In this document: in pieces, positions 48,028 to 57,136 of the stretch
How positions within the stretch are numbered: the first letter of the stretch is position 1
How the letters are laid out: every line of letters starts with the position of its first letter
Assembly (NCBI RefSeq): GCF_022271435.1
Contig: NZ_JAFIQY010000031.1
Location: forward strand, 1 to 64,000
Origin: Streptomyces monomycini
GTDB lineage: Bacteria; Actinomycetota; Actinomycetes; Streptomycetales; Streptomycetaceae
Length of the DNA stretch: 64,000 bases
Direction: 5' to 3'
Translations under genes and position numbers: made by a program
The notes under the pieces: generated by a model
Databases searched by the model: none
Told to the model about the DNA's origin: nothing
Seen by the model: only the letters and a program-made list of their open reading frames with translations

Positions 48028-49239
48028 TCAGTACTGCCCGTACCCGTCCAGGAACCTGCCGATCCGGGTCACCGCGTCCGTCAGATCGTCCTTGTTCGGC
48101 AGCGTGACCAGGCGGAAGTGGTCCGGCTCCGGCCAGTTGAAGCCCGTACCGTGCACGATCATGATCTTCTCGGCGCGCAGCAGGTCCAGCACCATCTGCC
48201 GGTCGTCCTTGATCTTGTAGACCTTCGGGTCCAGCCGCGGGAAGGCGTACAGCGCGCCCTTCGGTTTGGTGCAGGTGATGCCCGGGATCTGGGTGAGCAG
48301 GTCGTACGCGGTGTCCCGCTGCTCCAAGAGGCGTCCGCCCGGCAGCACCAGGTCGTTGATCGACTGATGCCCGCCGAGGGCGGTGGCCACGGCGTGCTGC
48401 GCGGGCATGTTGGCGCACAGCCGCATGTTGGCGAGGATCGTCAGCCCCTCGATGTACGAGGCCGCGTGCGCCTTCGGGCCGCAGACCGCCATCCAGCCGC
48501 TGCGGTAGCCCGCCACCCGGTAGGACTTGGAGAGCCCGTTGAACGTCAGGGTCAGCAGGTCGGGCGCGAGCGAGGCGAACGGGGTGTGGGTGACGCCGTC
48601 GTAGAGGATCTTGTCGTAGATCTCGTCGGCGCAGACGATCAGGTTGTGCCGGCGGGCGATCTCGGCGATGCCGCGCAGCAGCTCGTCGTCGTACACCGCG
48701 CCCGTCGGGTTGTTCGGGTTGATGACGACGATGGCCTTGGTGCGGTCGGTGACCTTGCGCTCGATGTCGGCGAGGTCCGGCATCCAGTCCGCCTGCTCGT
48801 CGCAGCGGTAGTGCACCGCCGTACCGCCGGACAGCGAGACCGAGGCGGTCCACAGCGGGTAGTCCGGGGCCGGTACGAGCACCTCGTCGCCGTCGTCCAG
48901 CAGCGCCTGCATGGACATCTGGATCAGCTCGGAGACGCCGTTGCCGAGGTAGACGTCGTCGACCGACAGTTCGATGCCCTTGGTCTGGTAGTGCTGCATC
49001 ACCGCGCGCCGGGCGGAGAGCAGCCCCTTCGCGTCGCCGTAGCCGTGGGCGGTGCCGACCGTACGGAGGATGTCCTCCAGGATTTCCGGCGGGCACTCGA
49101 ATCCGAACGCCGCCGGGTTGCCGGTGTTGAGCTTGAGGATGCGGTGTCCCGCTGCTTCGAGCCGCATCGCCTCCTCAAGGACCGGGCCCCGGATCTCGTA
49201 GCAGACGTTGGCGAGCTTCGTTGACTGGATCACCTGCAT
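48028..49239 (-). CDS. Class I aminotransferase (alanine aminotransferase AlaA-like)
   Basis: The 403-residue protein is a fold-type I PLP enzyme. It has KLNTGNPAAFGFECP, NPNNPTGAVY, ADEIYDKILYD and the cofactor lysine in FNGLSKSYRVAGYRSGW, with Arg in the C-terminal FRLVTLP. The sequence type matches AlaA/valine-pyruvate-like glutamate-pyruvate transaminases. It would exchange amino groups between alanine and glutamate. The ATG at 49239 matches the family start (MQVIQSTKL); two earlier ATGs are in frame. Confidence 0.92.
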   Translation of the reverse strand: MQVIQSTKLANVCYEIRGPVLEEAMRLEAAGHRILKLNTGNPAAFGFECPPEILEDILRTVGTAHGYGDAKGLLSARRAVMQHYQTKGIELSVDDVYLGNGVSELIQMSMQALLDDGDEVLVPAPDYPLWTASVSLSGGTAVHYRCDEQADWMPDLADIERKVTDRTKAIVVINPNNPTGAVYDDELLRGIAEIARRHNLIVCADEIYDKILYDGVTHTPFASLAPDLLTLTFNGLSKSYRVAGYRSGWMAVCGPKAHAASYIEGLTILANMRLCANMPAQHAVATALGGHQSINDLVLPGGRLLEQRDTAYDLLTQIPGITCTKPKGALYAFPRLDPKVYKIKDDRQMVLDLLRAEKIMIVHGTGFNWPEPDHFRLVTLPNKDDLTDAVTRIGRFLDGYGQY

Positions 49240-49438
49240 GCCAGCCACCATACGGGCGCGTAACACCCCCCGCCTGGTGTTTTAGTTCACCCTGGACGCC
49301 TGGTGGTGTGGGGTTGCTCACCCGCCGTGACGGAGCGCCGCGCCGGGTGCCGACGGGGGCGTGCGCGAACGGCTCCCGCGCCCGGCGCCCCGGCGGTACG
49401 CTCCGGGGTGGTGGCCGGGCGATCACGGGGGCGGCGGC

Positions 49439-51298
49439 ATGGTGTCATCGGAGCAACGGCTCGCACTGCTCAACGACGAGCCGGTGGACACCGCCGGCAC
49501 CGACCTGCTCGGCTCGGGCCAGGCCGCCCGGCAGCTCGCGGGCCTGCTGGTCGCCTCCCGGGCCTCCACCCCGTTCACCCTCGCCGTCGACGCCGGGTGG
49601 GGGATGGGCAAGAGCAGCCTGATGCAGCTGGTGCGCGGCGAGCTGGCGAACGTGCCCGAGGTGCACACCGTCTGGTACAACGCCTGGACCTCGTCCGGCG
49701 CCGACGCCCTGGAAGGGCTCATCAAGTCGGTACTGATGCGCTTCGACCGCAGGCTGCTGCGGCGGGCGCTGCACCGGGTCTCCGAACAGCGGGCCCTGCT
49801 GCGGGCCCTGCGCGCGCTGGCGGCCCTCGTGGCCGGGCCGCTGGGCGCCGCCGGGCTGGTCGACGAGCTGTGGAGCAACCTGTCCGTCAACTCCCAGGCG
49901 CGCAACGAGATGCGGGAGGCGATCCGCGATCTGGCCCAGGAGTGGGCCGAGACCGCGGACTACTCACCGCGCCGGATGCTCGTCGTCTTCATCGACGACC
50001 TGGACCGCTGCTCCGAGGAGACGGTGCTCGCGGTGTGCGAGGCGGTCAAGGTCTATCTGGACGTGCCGGGGCTGGCGTTCGTCATCGGCTGCGACCGTTC
50101 GGCGATGGGGCCGAGCGGCCTGCTGCGCGACCTGACCCCGGCCGGTGCCGCCTTCATGGAGAAGATCTTCCAGACCAGCTACCGCATCCCGGTGGCCGAC
50201 GGCCAGGGCGTGCAGGAGTACATCGGGTGGTGCGCGCGCACCGCCGGTATCGAGCGGCTGCTCGACGCGCCCCTGGTCGAACTGCTCGCCGAGCGCTCGG
50301 CCCGCAACCCGCGCCGCATCAAACGGCTGGTCAACGGCTTCGTCCTGGAGGCCACCCTCAACCCGATGTGGGCGGACCACCCGCCGGAGGCCGTCCTCCG
50401 CACGCTACTGATCCAGTACTTCTACGCCGACTTCTACCGGATGATGACCAGCCCGCCGGGGGCCGACAGCGGGGACGTGATCGCGGACTTCTGTACGTAC
50501 CGGCGGGTGCGGACGTTGCTGCGGGCGTCCGCGTCCTGGTCCGACGAGGAACAGTCGTCGGTCGACGCCTTCCTGGCGCTCCGGGACGTGGCGCCCGTCC
50601 CAGGGAACTGGCGCGCGACCTTGGAGGCGGTGGAGCGCGAACTCCCCACCGTGTTCCCGGGCATGGTTGCCGACTCCGCGTTCAATTCCCTGCTCGACGG
50701 CCTGCTCGGTCTGCCACGCTCCGAGGAGCTGGTGCGCAGCCTGCGCGAGGGCGGACCGGCGATGGTGACGCTGCCGCAGCGGGAGCCGGAGTCCGGGGCG
50801 GCGGGGGTACCCGTGCAGACCGGGGTGTACGAGGCGCAGGCCGGCGAGATCGGATACGGCCCGTCCTCATCCCGGCTTCCCGCCGAACCCTTCGCCGGCC
50901 ACACCATTCTCTGGGTCGACGACCACCCTGAGAACAACACCGCCCTGGCCGCGTGGTGCCGGCGCCGAGGGGCAACGGTCGAATGCGCCGAGGACTCCCG
51001 TACCGCCGACGCCGTCATCGCCGGGCGAACGCCGTCCCTGATCATCTCCGACATCGCCCGTGGCACGGACGACCGGGCCGGCTTCCTGTACGTGGAGGCG
51101 TTGCGCCGGGACGGGCGCTACACCGGCCCGGTCGTCTTCTACGCAGGCCGGGTCACACCGTCCCGCCAGGAGGCCGCCCGCGCCCTGGGCGCCCTGGGCG
51201 TGGCAGCCGACGGCGAGGAGCTGACACGCCTGGTCAGACGCGCGCTCGCCGCACGGCCCGCCCCGCCAGCACATCCGTCCGCCGCCCGTCCTCGATGA
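49439..51298 (+). CDS. KAP-family P-loop NTPase fused to a receiver-like domain
   Basis: The 619-residue protein has a KAP NTPase (about residues 10-330). Walker A is DAGWGMGKSS (K58) and Walker B MLVVFIDDLDRC (D186, D187). An Arg-rich sensor-like segment is ARNPRRIKRLVNGF, and a helical linker follows. KAP NTPases often bear membrane helices in an insert; here the only hydrophobic stretch is LRALAALVAGPLGAAGL (122-140). Residues ~487-602 form a CheY-like fold (TILWVDDHPE... LIISDIARG with D538 as phospho-acceptor). The conserved Thr/Ser and Lys of true receivers are not seen. GGGGGCGG precedes the ATG. It overlaps the convergent deacylase gene by 65 nt. The role is unknown; a signalling or defence function is inference. 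Confidence 0.88.
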   Translation: MVSSEQRLALLNDEPVDTAGTDLLGSGQAARQLAGLLVASRASTPFTLAVDAGWGMGKSSLMQLVRGELANVPEVHTVWYNAWTSSGADALEGLIKSVLMRFDRRLLRRALHRVSEQRALLRALRALAALVAGPLGAAGLVDELWSNLSVNSQARNEMREAIRDLAQEWAETADYSPRRMLVVFIDDLDRCSEETVLAVCEAVKVYLDVPGLAFVIGCDRSAMGPSGLLRDLTPAGAAFMEKIFQTSYRIPVADGQGVQEYIGWCARTAGIERLLDAPLVELLAERSARNPRRIKRLVNGFVLEATLNPMWADHPPEAVLRTLLIQYFYADFYRMMTSPPGADSGDVIADFCTYRRVRTLLRASASWSDEEQSSVDAFLALRDVAPVPGNWRATLEAVERELPTVFPGMVADSAFNSLLDGLLGLPRSEELVRSLREGGPAMVTLPQREPESGAAGVPVQTGVYEAQAGEIGYGPSSSRLPAEPFAGHTILWVDDHPENNTALAAWCRRRGATVECAEDSRTADAVIAGRTPSLIISDIARGTDDRAGFLYVEALRRDGRYTGPVVFYAGRVTPSRQEAARALGALGVAADGEELTRLVRRALAARPAPPAHPSAARPR

Positions 51299-52850
51299 CG
51301 AACCGCCCGTCGATCAACACGTGCGGAATACCCGTCGGCAGGGTGCGCGGCGCGTCGAAGGTGGACCCGGCGCCCACCGTCTCCGGGTCGAAGAGGACCA
51401 GGTCGGCGCGGTAGCCCTCGCGGACCAGCCCCCGGTCGGGCAGCCGCAGCCGGGCGGCGGCGCGCGAGGTCAGATGCGCGACGCACTCCTCCAGCGACAG
51501 CACGCCCAGCTCCCGTACGTACGTCCCCAGGTACTTGGGGAACGTGCCGTACGCCCGCGGGTGCGGCTTGTGGCCCTGGAGGATGCCGTCGCTGCCGCCG
51601 GTGTGCACCCGGTGGCGCATGATCGCGCGGACGTTCTCCTCGTGGCCGACGTGCTGGAGGATCGTCGAGCCGAGCCGGTCCTCGACCAGCAGCCGCCGGG
51701 CCGTCGTCCACGGCTCCTCGCCGCGCTCCCGCGCCGACTCGGCCACCGTCCGGCCGACGTACCCCTCCAGCTCCGGGTGCGAGACGCCGGAGATCTCGAT
51801 GGTGTCCCACTCGATCGGCACGCCGTGGCAGCCGTCCGCGCCCTCCACCTCCATGACGTGCCGGATGCGCTCGGCCGCCGCGTCGTCCCGCAGCCGTTCC
51901 ATGATCGCGTCGGGGCCGCCCTCGCTCGCCCAGCTCGGCAGCATGGCGACCAGGGTCGTGCAGCCGGGCGTGTACGGGTACGTGTCCAGGGTGATGTCGG
52001 CGCCGGACTCCAGGGCGCGGTCCAGGAGGGCGAGGAGTTCAGGAGCGCGGCCCTTGTTCACGCCGAAGTTCATGGTGGCGTGGGCGAGGTGCAGGGCGCA
52101 GCCCGCCTGGCGGGTCAGGCCGACCATCTCCTCGTACGCGCCCAGCGCGCCCGCGCCGTACGAGCGGTGATGCGGGCAGTAGTAGCCGCCGTAGCGGGCC
52201 ACGATCCGGCACAGTTCGGTGAGTTCGGCGTCGTCCGCGTACATGCCGGGGGTGTAGGTGAGGCCGGAGGACAGGCCGACGGCGCCCTGCTCCAGGCCCT
52301 CGGCGACGAGCTGCCGCATCCGGGCGATCTCGTCGGGCGTGGCCGCGCGGTCGTCCCAGCCGAGGGCGAGCATCCGTACCGTGCCCTGCGGGATCAGATA
52401 AGCCGCGTTGACGGCGATGCCCTGGCCGTCGAAGCCGTGGTCGAGGCGGTCGAGGTACTCGCCGACCGTGCGCCAGCTGAAGTCGATGTCCGAGCCGTCC
52501 CCGTTCCAGCCGGTGATCTGGGCGCGGACCTCGGCGAGCGTACGGTCGTCGACCGGCGCGTACGACAGGCCGTCCTGGCCGATCACTTCGAGGGTGACGC
52601 CCTGCGCCGCCTTCGCCTCGTGCGACGGGTCGCGCAGCAGCGCGAGGTCGCTGTGCGCGTGCATGTCGATGAAGCCGGGGGAGAGGGCCAGGCCCGCGCC
52701 GTCCACCACACGGGCGGCGCCGGGGCGTGGCCCGGAGTCCGTCTCCCGGCGGATCTCGGCGATCCGGCCGCCGTCGAGGGCGACGTCCGCCCGGTAGGAG
52801 GGGGTGCCGGTGCCGTCGATGACGCGTACGTCGCGGACCACGGTGTCCAT
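51234..52850 (-). CDS. N-acyl-D-amino-acid deacylase (D-aminoacylase)
   Basis: The 538-residue protein is an amidohydrolase. It has metal ligands in FIDMHAHSDLAL (H64, H66) and the family block YCPHHRSYGAGALGAYEEMV. The C-terminal TGGSDGILQGHKPHPRAYGTFPKYLG is typical of D-aminoacylases. It releases D-amino acids from N-acyl forms. It heads the leftward half of the D-amino-acid cluster, downstream of the deaminase gene. AAAGG lies about 10 nt before the ATG. The 3' end overlaps the KAP gene. Confidence 0.92.
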   Translation of the reverse strand: MDTVVRDVRVIDGTGTPSYRADVALDGGRIAEIRRETDSGPRPGAARVVDGAGLALSPGFIDMHAHSDLALLRDPSHEAKAAQGVTLEVIGQDGLSYAPVDDRTLAEVRAQITGWNGDGSDIDFSWRTVGEYLDRLDHGFDGQGIAVNAAYLIPQGTVRMLALGWDDRAATPDEIARMRQLVAEGLEQGAVGLSSGLTYTPGMYADDAELTELCRIVARYGGYYCPHHRSYGAGALGAYEEMVGLTRQAGCALHLAHATMNFGVNKGRAPELLALLDRALESGADITLDTYPYTPGCTTLVAMLPSWASEGGPDAIMERLRDDAAAERIRHVMEVEGADGCHGVPIEWDTIEISGVSHPELEGYVGRTVAESARERGEEPWTTARRLLVEDRLGSTILQHVGHEENVRAIMRHRVHTGGSDGILQGHKPHPRAYGTFPKYLGTYVRELGVLSLEECVAHLTSRAAARLRLPDRGLVREGYRADLVLFDPETVGAGSTFDAPRTLPTGIPHVLIDGRFVIEDGRRTDVLAGRAVRRARV

Positions 52851-53091
52851 GACCGAACTGCCTTTCCTGTCGAACAAAGGCTTCGCGCCGGGCCGCGCCG
52901 CGCGGCCATGGCGTACGGGCCCCGCTCCGGCATCGGGGGGATGAGCCGGAGCGGGACCCGGGCGCGCCCCGGGGGGTGGGGCGCGCCGGCCGGGGGCGGG
53001 GGTGCCCCCGGTGTTCGGCGCGGGACTCGGGGGTGGTGCCCCGCGCCGAAGTCTCGCGGCCCTCAGGGGGAGGGCCGTCGTACGGGTTCCG

Positions 53092-54432
53092 TCAGAAGAA
53101 CGTCCGGACGTAGTCCACGACCGTGCCGTCCGCCTCGGCCACCGGGATCAGCTGCCACTTGTCGAAGATCGTGCACGGGTGCGACAGGCCCAGCCCGACC
53201 CAGTCGCCGACCTCCAGGTCACCGGCCCGTTCCGTGCTGACCCAGGCGTGCTGGTCGGACAGCTTGGTGACGGTGACGCCGTCCGCGGGCCGTACGGAAC
53301 CGTCCCGGCCGGAGCGTACGACCTGGGCCTGCGGCAGGTCCAGGTCGTACGCCGCGTCGCGCTTGCCCGCGTTCAGGAAAGCCTGCTCCGGCGTCGGGCG
53401 GGAGACGACCTGGGACCAGAGGCGGAAGGCGGGTTGCAGGGCGCCCTCGTCCGGAACCCGGTTGAACGGGGTCAGGCGGCGGTAGTGGCCGTCGTCGTGC
53501 GAGACGTACGCGCCGGAGCGCAGCAGCTTCAGCAGCGGCCGGGACAGTTCGGGCGCCTCGTCGAACACCTCGGCGACCGCGTCGAACCAGGCGCTGCCGC
53601 CCGCGCTGAGCACGATCTCGTCCAGGTCGGCGAAGCGTCCGGAACGGTCGAAGGCGACGGTGAGCGCCAGGAGGCGGCGCAGCCAGGCGGTCACCCGCTC
53701 GTGCGTGGCGTCGGGCACCTCGCCCTCGTACCCGGCGACGCCGACCAGGCGCAGGGTGTCCACCCCCGCCAGGGCGTCGGCCAGTTCGACGCACTCCTCG
53801 TCGGTCCGCACGCCGGTACGGGCGCCCTCGCCCGCGGCCAGCTCGATGACCACGTCCACCGGGCGGGTGGCGCCCGCCTCCCGCAGGGCGGCGTCCATCA
53901 GCTCGATGCCGCGCAGCGAGTCGACGTAGCAGACGCAGCGGAAGCCGGGGTCGGCGTCCAGCTCGGCGGCGAGCCAGCGCAGCGCGGCGGCGTCGACGAC
54001 CTCGTTGGCGAGGAAGATCCGCTGGATGCCGTAGGCGCGGTAGACGCGGGCCTGGTGGGGGACGGCGGCGGTGATGCCCCAGGCGCCGTGCGCGAGCTGG
54101 CGGGCGAAGAGCTGCGGCGCCATCGAGGTCTTGCCGTGCGGGGCGAAGGCCAGGCCGTGCCGGTCGGCGTAGGTCTCCATCAGCGCCAGGTTGTGTTCCA
54201 GCGACTCGGCGGACAGGGCGAGGACGGGGGTGGTGAAGCCGCCGGTGAACAGGTTCCGGCGGTCGGCCGCCAGCTCGCCGACGGTACGGCCCTCGGCATC
54301 CGGGGGAAGCCCCTTGAAGCGGTGGTCGACCCGCTCGTCCGCGAGGGTCGTCGCACGCCGCTCGGCGGTGGCTGCGTCGGCGCCGGGTGCGGCGCCGGTG
54401 GCGCTGCGGTCGGCGTGGGGCGCGGCGGCCAT
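53092..54432 (-). CDS. D-amino-acid deaminase (fold-type III PLP enzyme)
   Basis: The 446-residue protein belongs to the D-serine dehydratase/D-threonine aldolase group. It has TPVLALSAESLEHNLALM, the cofactor lysine in APHGKTSMAPQL (K101), and a C-terminal beta domain. SHPCTIFDKWQLIPV may provide metal ligands (H and C). It should remove the amino group from D-amino acids to give 2-oxo acids. The first ~40 residues are Ala-rich and poorly conserved. GAGGAGG 5 nt before the ATG sets the start. A 19-bp palindrome 20 nt upstream marks IclR control. Confidence 0.88.
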   Translation of the reverse strand: MAAAPHADRSATGAAPGADAATAERRATTLADERVDHRFKGLPPDAEGRTVGELAADRRNLFTGGFTTPVLALSAESLEHNLALMETYADRHGLAFAPHGKTSMAPQLFARQLAHGAWGITAAVPHQARVYRAYGIQRIFLANEVVDAAALRWLAAELDADPGFRCVCYVDSLRGIELMDAALREAGATRPVDVVIELAAGEGARTGVRTDEECVELADALAGVDTLRLVGVAGYEGEVPDATHERVTAWLRRLLALTVAFDRSGRFADLDEIVLSAGGSAWFDAVAEVFDEAPELSRPLLKLLRSGAYVSHDDGHYRRLTPFNRVPDEGALQPAFRLWSQVVSRPTPEQAFLNAGKRDAAYDLDLPQAQVVRSGRDGSVRPADGVTVTKLSDQHAWVSTERAGDLEVGDWVGLGLSHPCTIFDKWQLIPVAEADGTVVDYVRTFF

Positions 54433-54451
54433 GGGGGCCTCCTCAAGTTCT

Positions 54452-54470
54452 TGTTGCACTGTGTGCAACA
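54452..54470. promoter_or_regulatory. 19-bp palindrome, likely IclR operator of the D-amino-acid cluster
   Basis: TGTTGCAC (54452-54459), TGT, and GTGCAACA (54463-54470) form a perfect 8-bp inverted repeat. It lies 20 nt upstream of the deaminase ATG and just before the -35 of the divergent kinase operon. It can control both directions. The iclR gene is third in the rightward set. Confidence 0.7.
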
Positions 54471-54474
54471 CCCA

Positions 54475-54504
54475 TTGCGCATATCGCTTACTGCTGTCTA
54501 ACAT
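54475..54504 (+). promoter_or_regulatory. Promoter of the kinase-iclR-ridA operon
   Basis: TTGCGC (54475-54480) and TAACAT (54499-54504) are separated by 18 bp. They fit a vegetative promoter reading rightward, giving a 5' leader of about 75 nt. The operator palindrome ends 4 nt before the -35. Confidence 0.55.
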
Positions 54505-54586
54505 CCGAGCCATCGCCGGGTCAATGGTGCGTAACACGTCGCGGAACGGCTCAACACGGCCCGTACGCAAAGGAGTGCAGGTAATC

Positions 54587-55825
54587 GTGACCACGTCCAG
54601 CAACGTCAGCGCCGGCGGCAACGACGCGACGGACGGCACCGCGCCCGCCCGCGACGCGGCGACGGACGGCCCGCCCCCCGCCCGCGACGAGATCGCGGAC
54701 GGCCCGCCGCCCGCCCGGCCGCGAACCGGCGCCGTCGATGTCGTCTGCCTCGGCGAAACCATGGTCACCTTCATGCCCGCCGGGCCCGGCCGACTCGCCG
54801 ACGTACCCACTTTCGAGCGCGGCATCGGCGGCGCCGAGTCCAACGTGGCCTGCGCCCTCGCCCGTACCGGCCACCGCACCCGCTGGATCTCCCGCCTCGG
54901 CGCCGACGCCTTCGGCGACCACGTCCGGGACGCCGTCGCCGCCTGCGGCGTGGACGTCTCCCACGTCCAGCGCGACCCGGCCCGCCCCACCGGCGTCTAC
55001 TTCCGTACCGCCGGCGAACGCGCCACCGGTACGGAGACCGAGGCGGGTGAGGCCGAGGTGGCGTACTACCGCGCCGGATCCGCCGCCTCCGCCATGTCCC
55101 CCGGCCTGCTCGACGCCGACGCCCTCCACGACACCCGCGTCCTGCACCTCACCGGCATCACCGCGGCCCTGTCCGACAGCTGCCTCGACGTGCTGCGCGT
55201 CCTCACCGCCCCGGCCCCCGGACGGCCCCTCGTCTCCTTCGACGTGAACTACCGCGTCGGCCTCTGGCGCGACCGCGCCGTACGCGGCCCCGGACTCCTC
55301 CTCGACCTCGCCCGCCACTGCGACCTGGTCTTCGTCGGCGAGGACGAGGCGGCGGCCGCCTGGGACCTGCACGGACCCGACGCCGTACGTGACGCCCTGC
55401 CCGAGCCCGCCGTCCTCGTCGTCAAGCAGGGCGCCGACGGGGCCACCGCGTACGCCCGCCAGGCCGACGGCAGCGACACGGTCACCACCGCGCCCGCCCT
55501 CGCCGTCGACGTCGTCGCCCCCGTCGGCGCGGGCGACGCCTTCGCCGCCGGATTCCTCTCCGCCACCCTCCGCGACCTGCCCGTCTTCACCCGCCTCCGG
55601 CACGGCCACCTGATGGCCGCCGCCTCCCTCACCGTCCCCGGCGACCTCGGCACGCCCCCGTGCCGCGACCTCGCCGACCACCTTGCGGGCCTCGACCCCG
55701 CCGCCTGGGGGAGACTGCGTCTCGGCCCCGGCTGGACCACCGACGGTGACGCACCCACTGACCGCAGCAGCGGCACCACCAGCCACGGGGTGCACAACCC
55801 ACGGGTGGAGGTCCGTACCCCATGA
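54587..55825 (+). CDS. PfkB-family carbohydrate kinase (2-keto-3-deoxygluconate kinase-like)
   Basis: The 412-residue protein has an N-terminal low-complexity extension (about 45 residues with three imperfect TDGPPPARD-type repeats) before a PfkB core. The core shows VDVVCLGETMVTFMPAGPG, FERGIGGAESNVACALARTG and the anion-hole/catalytic site APVGAGDAFAAGFL. It phosphorylates a sugar or sugar acid; 2-keto-3-deoxygluconate is the usual substrate of this subgroup. Its presence among D-amino-acid genes is notable. AAGGAG lies 11 nt before the GTG at 54587. Its TGA overlaps the iclR ATG. Confidence 0.88.
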   Translation: MTTSSNVSAGGNDATDGTAPARDAATDGPPPARDEIADGPPPARPRTGAVDVVCLGETMVTFMPAGPGRLADVPTFERGIGGAESNVACALARTGHRTRWISRLGADAFGDHVRDAVAACGVDVSHVQRDPARPTGVYFRTAGERATGTETEAGEAEVAYYRAGSAASAMSPGLLDADALHDTRVLHLTGITAALSDSCLDVLRVLTAPAPGRPLVSFDVNYRVGLWRDRAVRGPGLLLDLARHCDLVFVGEDEAAAAWDLHGPDAVRDALPEPAVLVVKQGADGATAYARQADGSDTVTTAPALAVDVVAPVGAGDAFAAGFLSATLRDLPVFTRLRHGHLMAAASLTVPGDLGTPPCRDLADHLAGLDPAAWGRLRLGPGWTTDGDAPTDRSSGTTSHGVHNPRVEVRTP

Positions 55826-56604
55826 GTCAGACAGTCGACCGCGCACTGAGCATCCTGCCCCTGCTGGCGGAAGGCCCGGCCAACCTCGAACAGGTGGCGG
55901 GCCGGCTCGGCGTGCACAAGTCCACCGCCCTGCGCCTGCTGCGCACACTCCACGAGCACGGCATGGTCTACCGCCAGAGCGACCAGCGTTACCGCCTCGG
56001 CGCCCGGCTCTTCGCCCTCGCCCAGCAGGCCGTGGAGAACCTGGACGTCCGCGAGATCGCGCACCCGCATCTCGTCGAACTGAACGAGAAGTGCGGACAC
56101 ACCGTGCATCTCGCGGTGTACGAGGAGAACGAGGTCCTCTACATCGACAAGGTCGAGAGCCGCTATCCCGTACGGATGTACTCGCGCATCGGCAAGCCGG
56201 TCGCCATCACCGTCGCGGCCGTCGCCAAGCTGCTGCTGGCCGACCTGCCCGAGCCCGAGCGCCGCGCGCTCGCCGAAAAGCTCGACTACCCCCTCTACAC
56301 GTCCCGTTCGACACCCCACGCCCAGGCCTTCCTGGCCGAGCTGGCCAAGGTGCGCGAACAGGGCTGGGCCACCGACCTCGGTGGCCACGAGGAGTCCATC
56401 AACTGCGTCGGGGCCCCCGTCCGCGGCGCGGACGGCCGGCTCGTCGCCGCCATGTCGGTCTCCGCGCCGAACGTCGTCGTCACGGCCGAGGAACTCCTCA
56501 CCCTGCTCCCGCTGGTACGCCGCACCGCGGACGCCATCAGCCGGGAGTACTCCGGAAACACCCGCGTACCCGACACGCAAGACCAGAAGGAAGCCCGCCC
56601 ATGA
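55822..56604 (+). CDS. IclR-family regulator of the D-amino-acid cluster
   Basis: The 260-residue protein has an IclR winged helix (SQTVDRALSILPLLAEGPANLEQVAGRLGVHKSTALRLLRTLHEHGMVYR). The effector domain contains GHTVHLAVYEENEVLYIDKVES and GGHEESINCVGAPVRGADG. It probably binds the 54452-54470 palindrome. It is coupled by ATGA overlaps to the kinase gene before it and the ridA gene after it. The effector may be a D-amino acid or its oxo acid. Confidence 0.92.
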   Translation: MSQTVDRALSILPLLAEGPANLEQVAGRLGVHKSTALRLLRTLHEHGMVYRQSDQRYRLGARLFALAQQAVENLDVREIAHPHLVELNEKCGHTVHLAVYEENEVLYIDKVESRYPVRMYSRIGKPVAITVAAVAKLLLADLPEPERRALAEKLDYPLYTSRSTPHAQAFLAELAKVREQGWATDLGGHEESINCVGAPVRGADGRLVAAMSVSAPNVVVTAEELLTLLPLVRRTADAISREYSGNTRVPDTQDQKEARP

Positions 56605-57011
56605 CCGAGAAGACCGCCCTCACCCCGGCCACCCACACCACCCCGCCCGCCAAGTTCTCCCACGGCGTCAAGAAGGGCAACATCCTCCAGGTCGCCGGCC
56701 AGGTCGGTTTCCTGCCCGCCGTCGAGGGCCAGGCCCCCACCCCGGCAGGCCCCACCCTGCGCGAGCAGACCCTCCAGACCTTCGCCAACGTCAAGGCGAT
56801 CCTCGAAGAGGGCGGCGCGAGCTGGGACGACGTGATGATGATGCGCGTCTACCTCACCGACGTCGACCACTTCGCCGAGATGAACGAGATCTACAACGCC
56901 TACTTCGAGGCCGAGGGCCTCAAGGAGGCGCCGGCCGCCCGTACGACGGTGTACGTCGGCCTCCCCAAGGGCCTCCTCATCGAGATCGACGCCCTCGCGG
57001 TACTGGGCTGA
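56601..57011 (+). CDS. RidA-family enamine/imine deaminase
   Basis: The 136-residue protein is a YjgF/RidA trimer-forming protein. It has the catalytic arginine in APAARTTVYVGLP (R114) and a Glu in LLIEIDALAV (E128). RidA hydrolyses reactive 2-aminoacrylate and other enamines released by PLP dehydratases. That fits the D-amino-acid deaminase encoded nearby, whose products pass through such intermediates. Its ATG overlaps the iclR stop. A hairpin separates it from the permease gene. Confidence 0.93.
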   Translation: MTEKTALTPATHTTPPAKFSHGVKKGNILQVAGQVGFLPAVEGQAPTPAGPTLREQTLQTFANVKAILEEGGASWDDVMMMRVYLTDVDHFAEMNEIYNAYFEAEGLKEAPAARTTVYVGLPKGLLIEIDALAVLG

Positions 57012-57053
57012 CCGGGACCTCCCCTTGCCGTTACCGCCGCTGAACCCGCCGCA

Positions 57054-57089
57054 CGGCACGGCGCCCCACCCGCCCGGGGCGCCGTGCCG
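57054..57089 (+). terminator. 14-bp hairpin between ridA and the permease gene
   Basis: CGGCACGGCGCCCC (57054-57067) and its exact complement (57076-57089) flank an 8-nt loop. It lies 42 nt after the ridA stop and 47 nt before the permease ATG. It may terminate the upstream operon or partly reduce read-through into the permease gene. Confidence 0.7.
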
Positions 57090-57136
57090 CGGTCCCCCCT
57101 GCCTGGAACTTCCCTGTCTGACAACGGAGTCATCAC

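Noticed and set aside
49303..50931. 542-residue forward frame overlapping the KAP gene
   Set aside because: Arg/Gly/Ala-rich out-of-frame shadow; the KAP frame shows intact Walker motifs.
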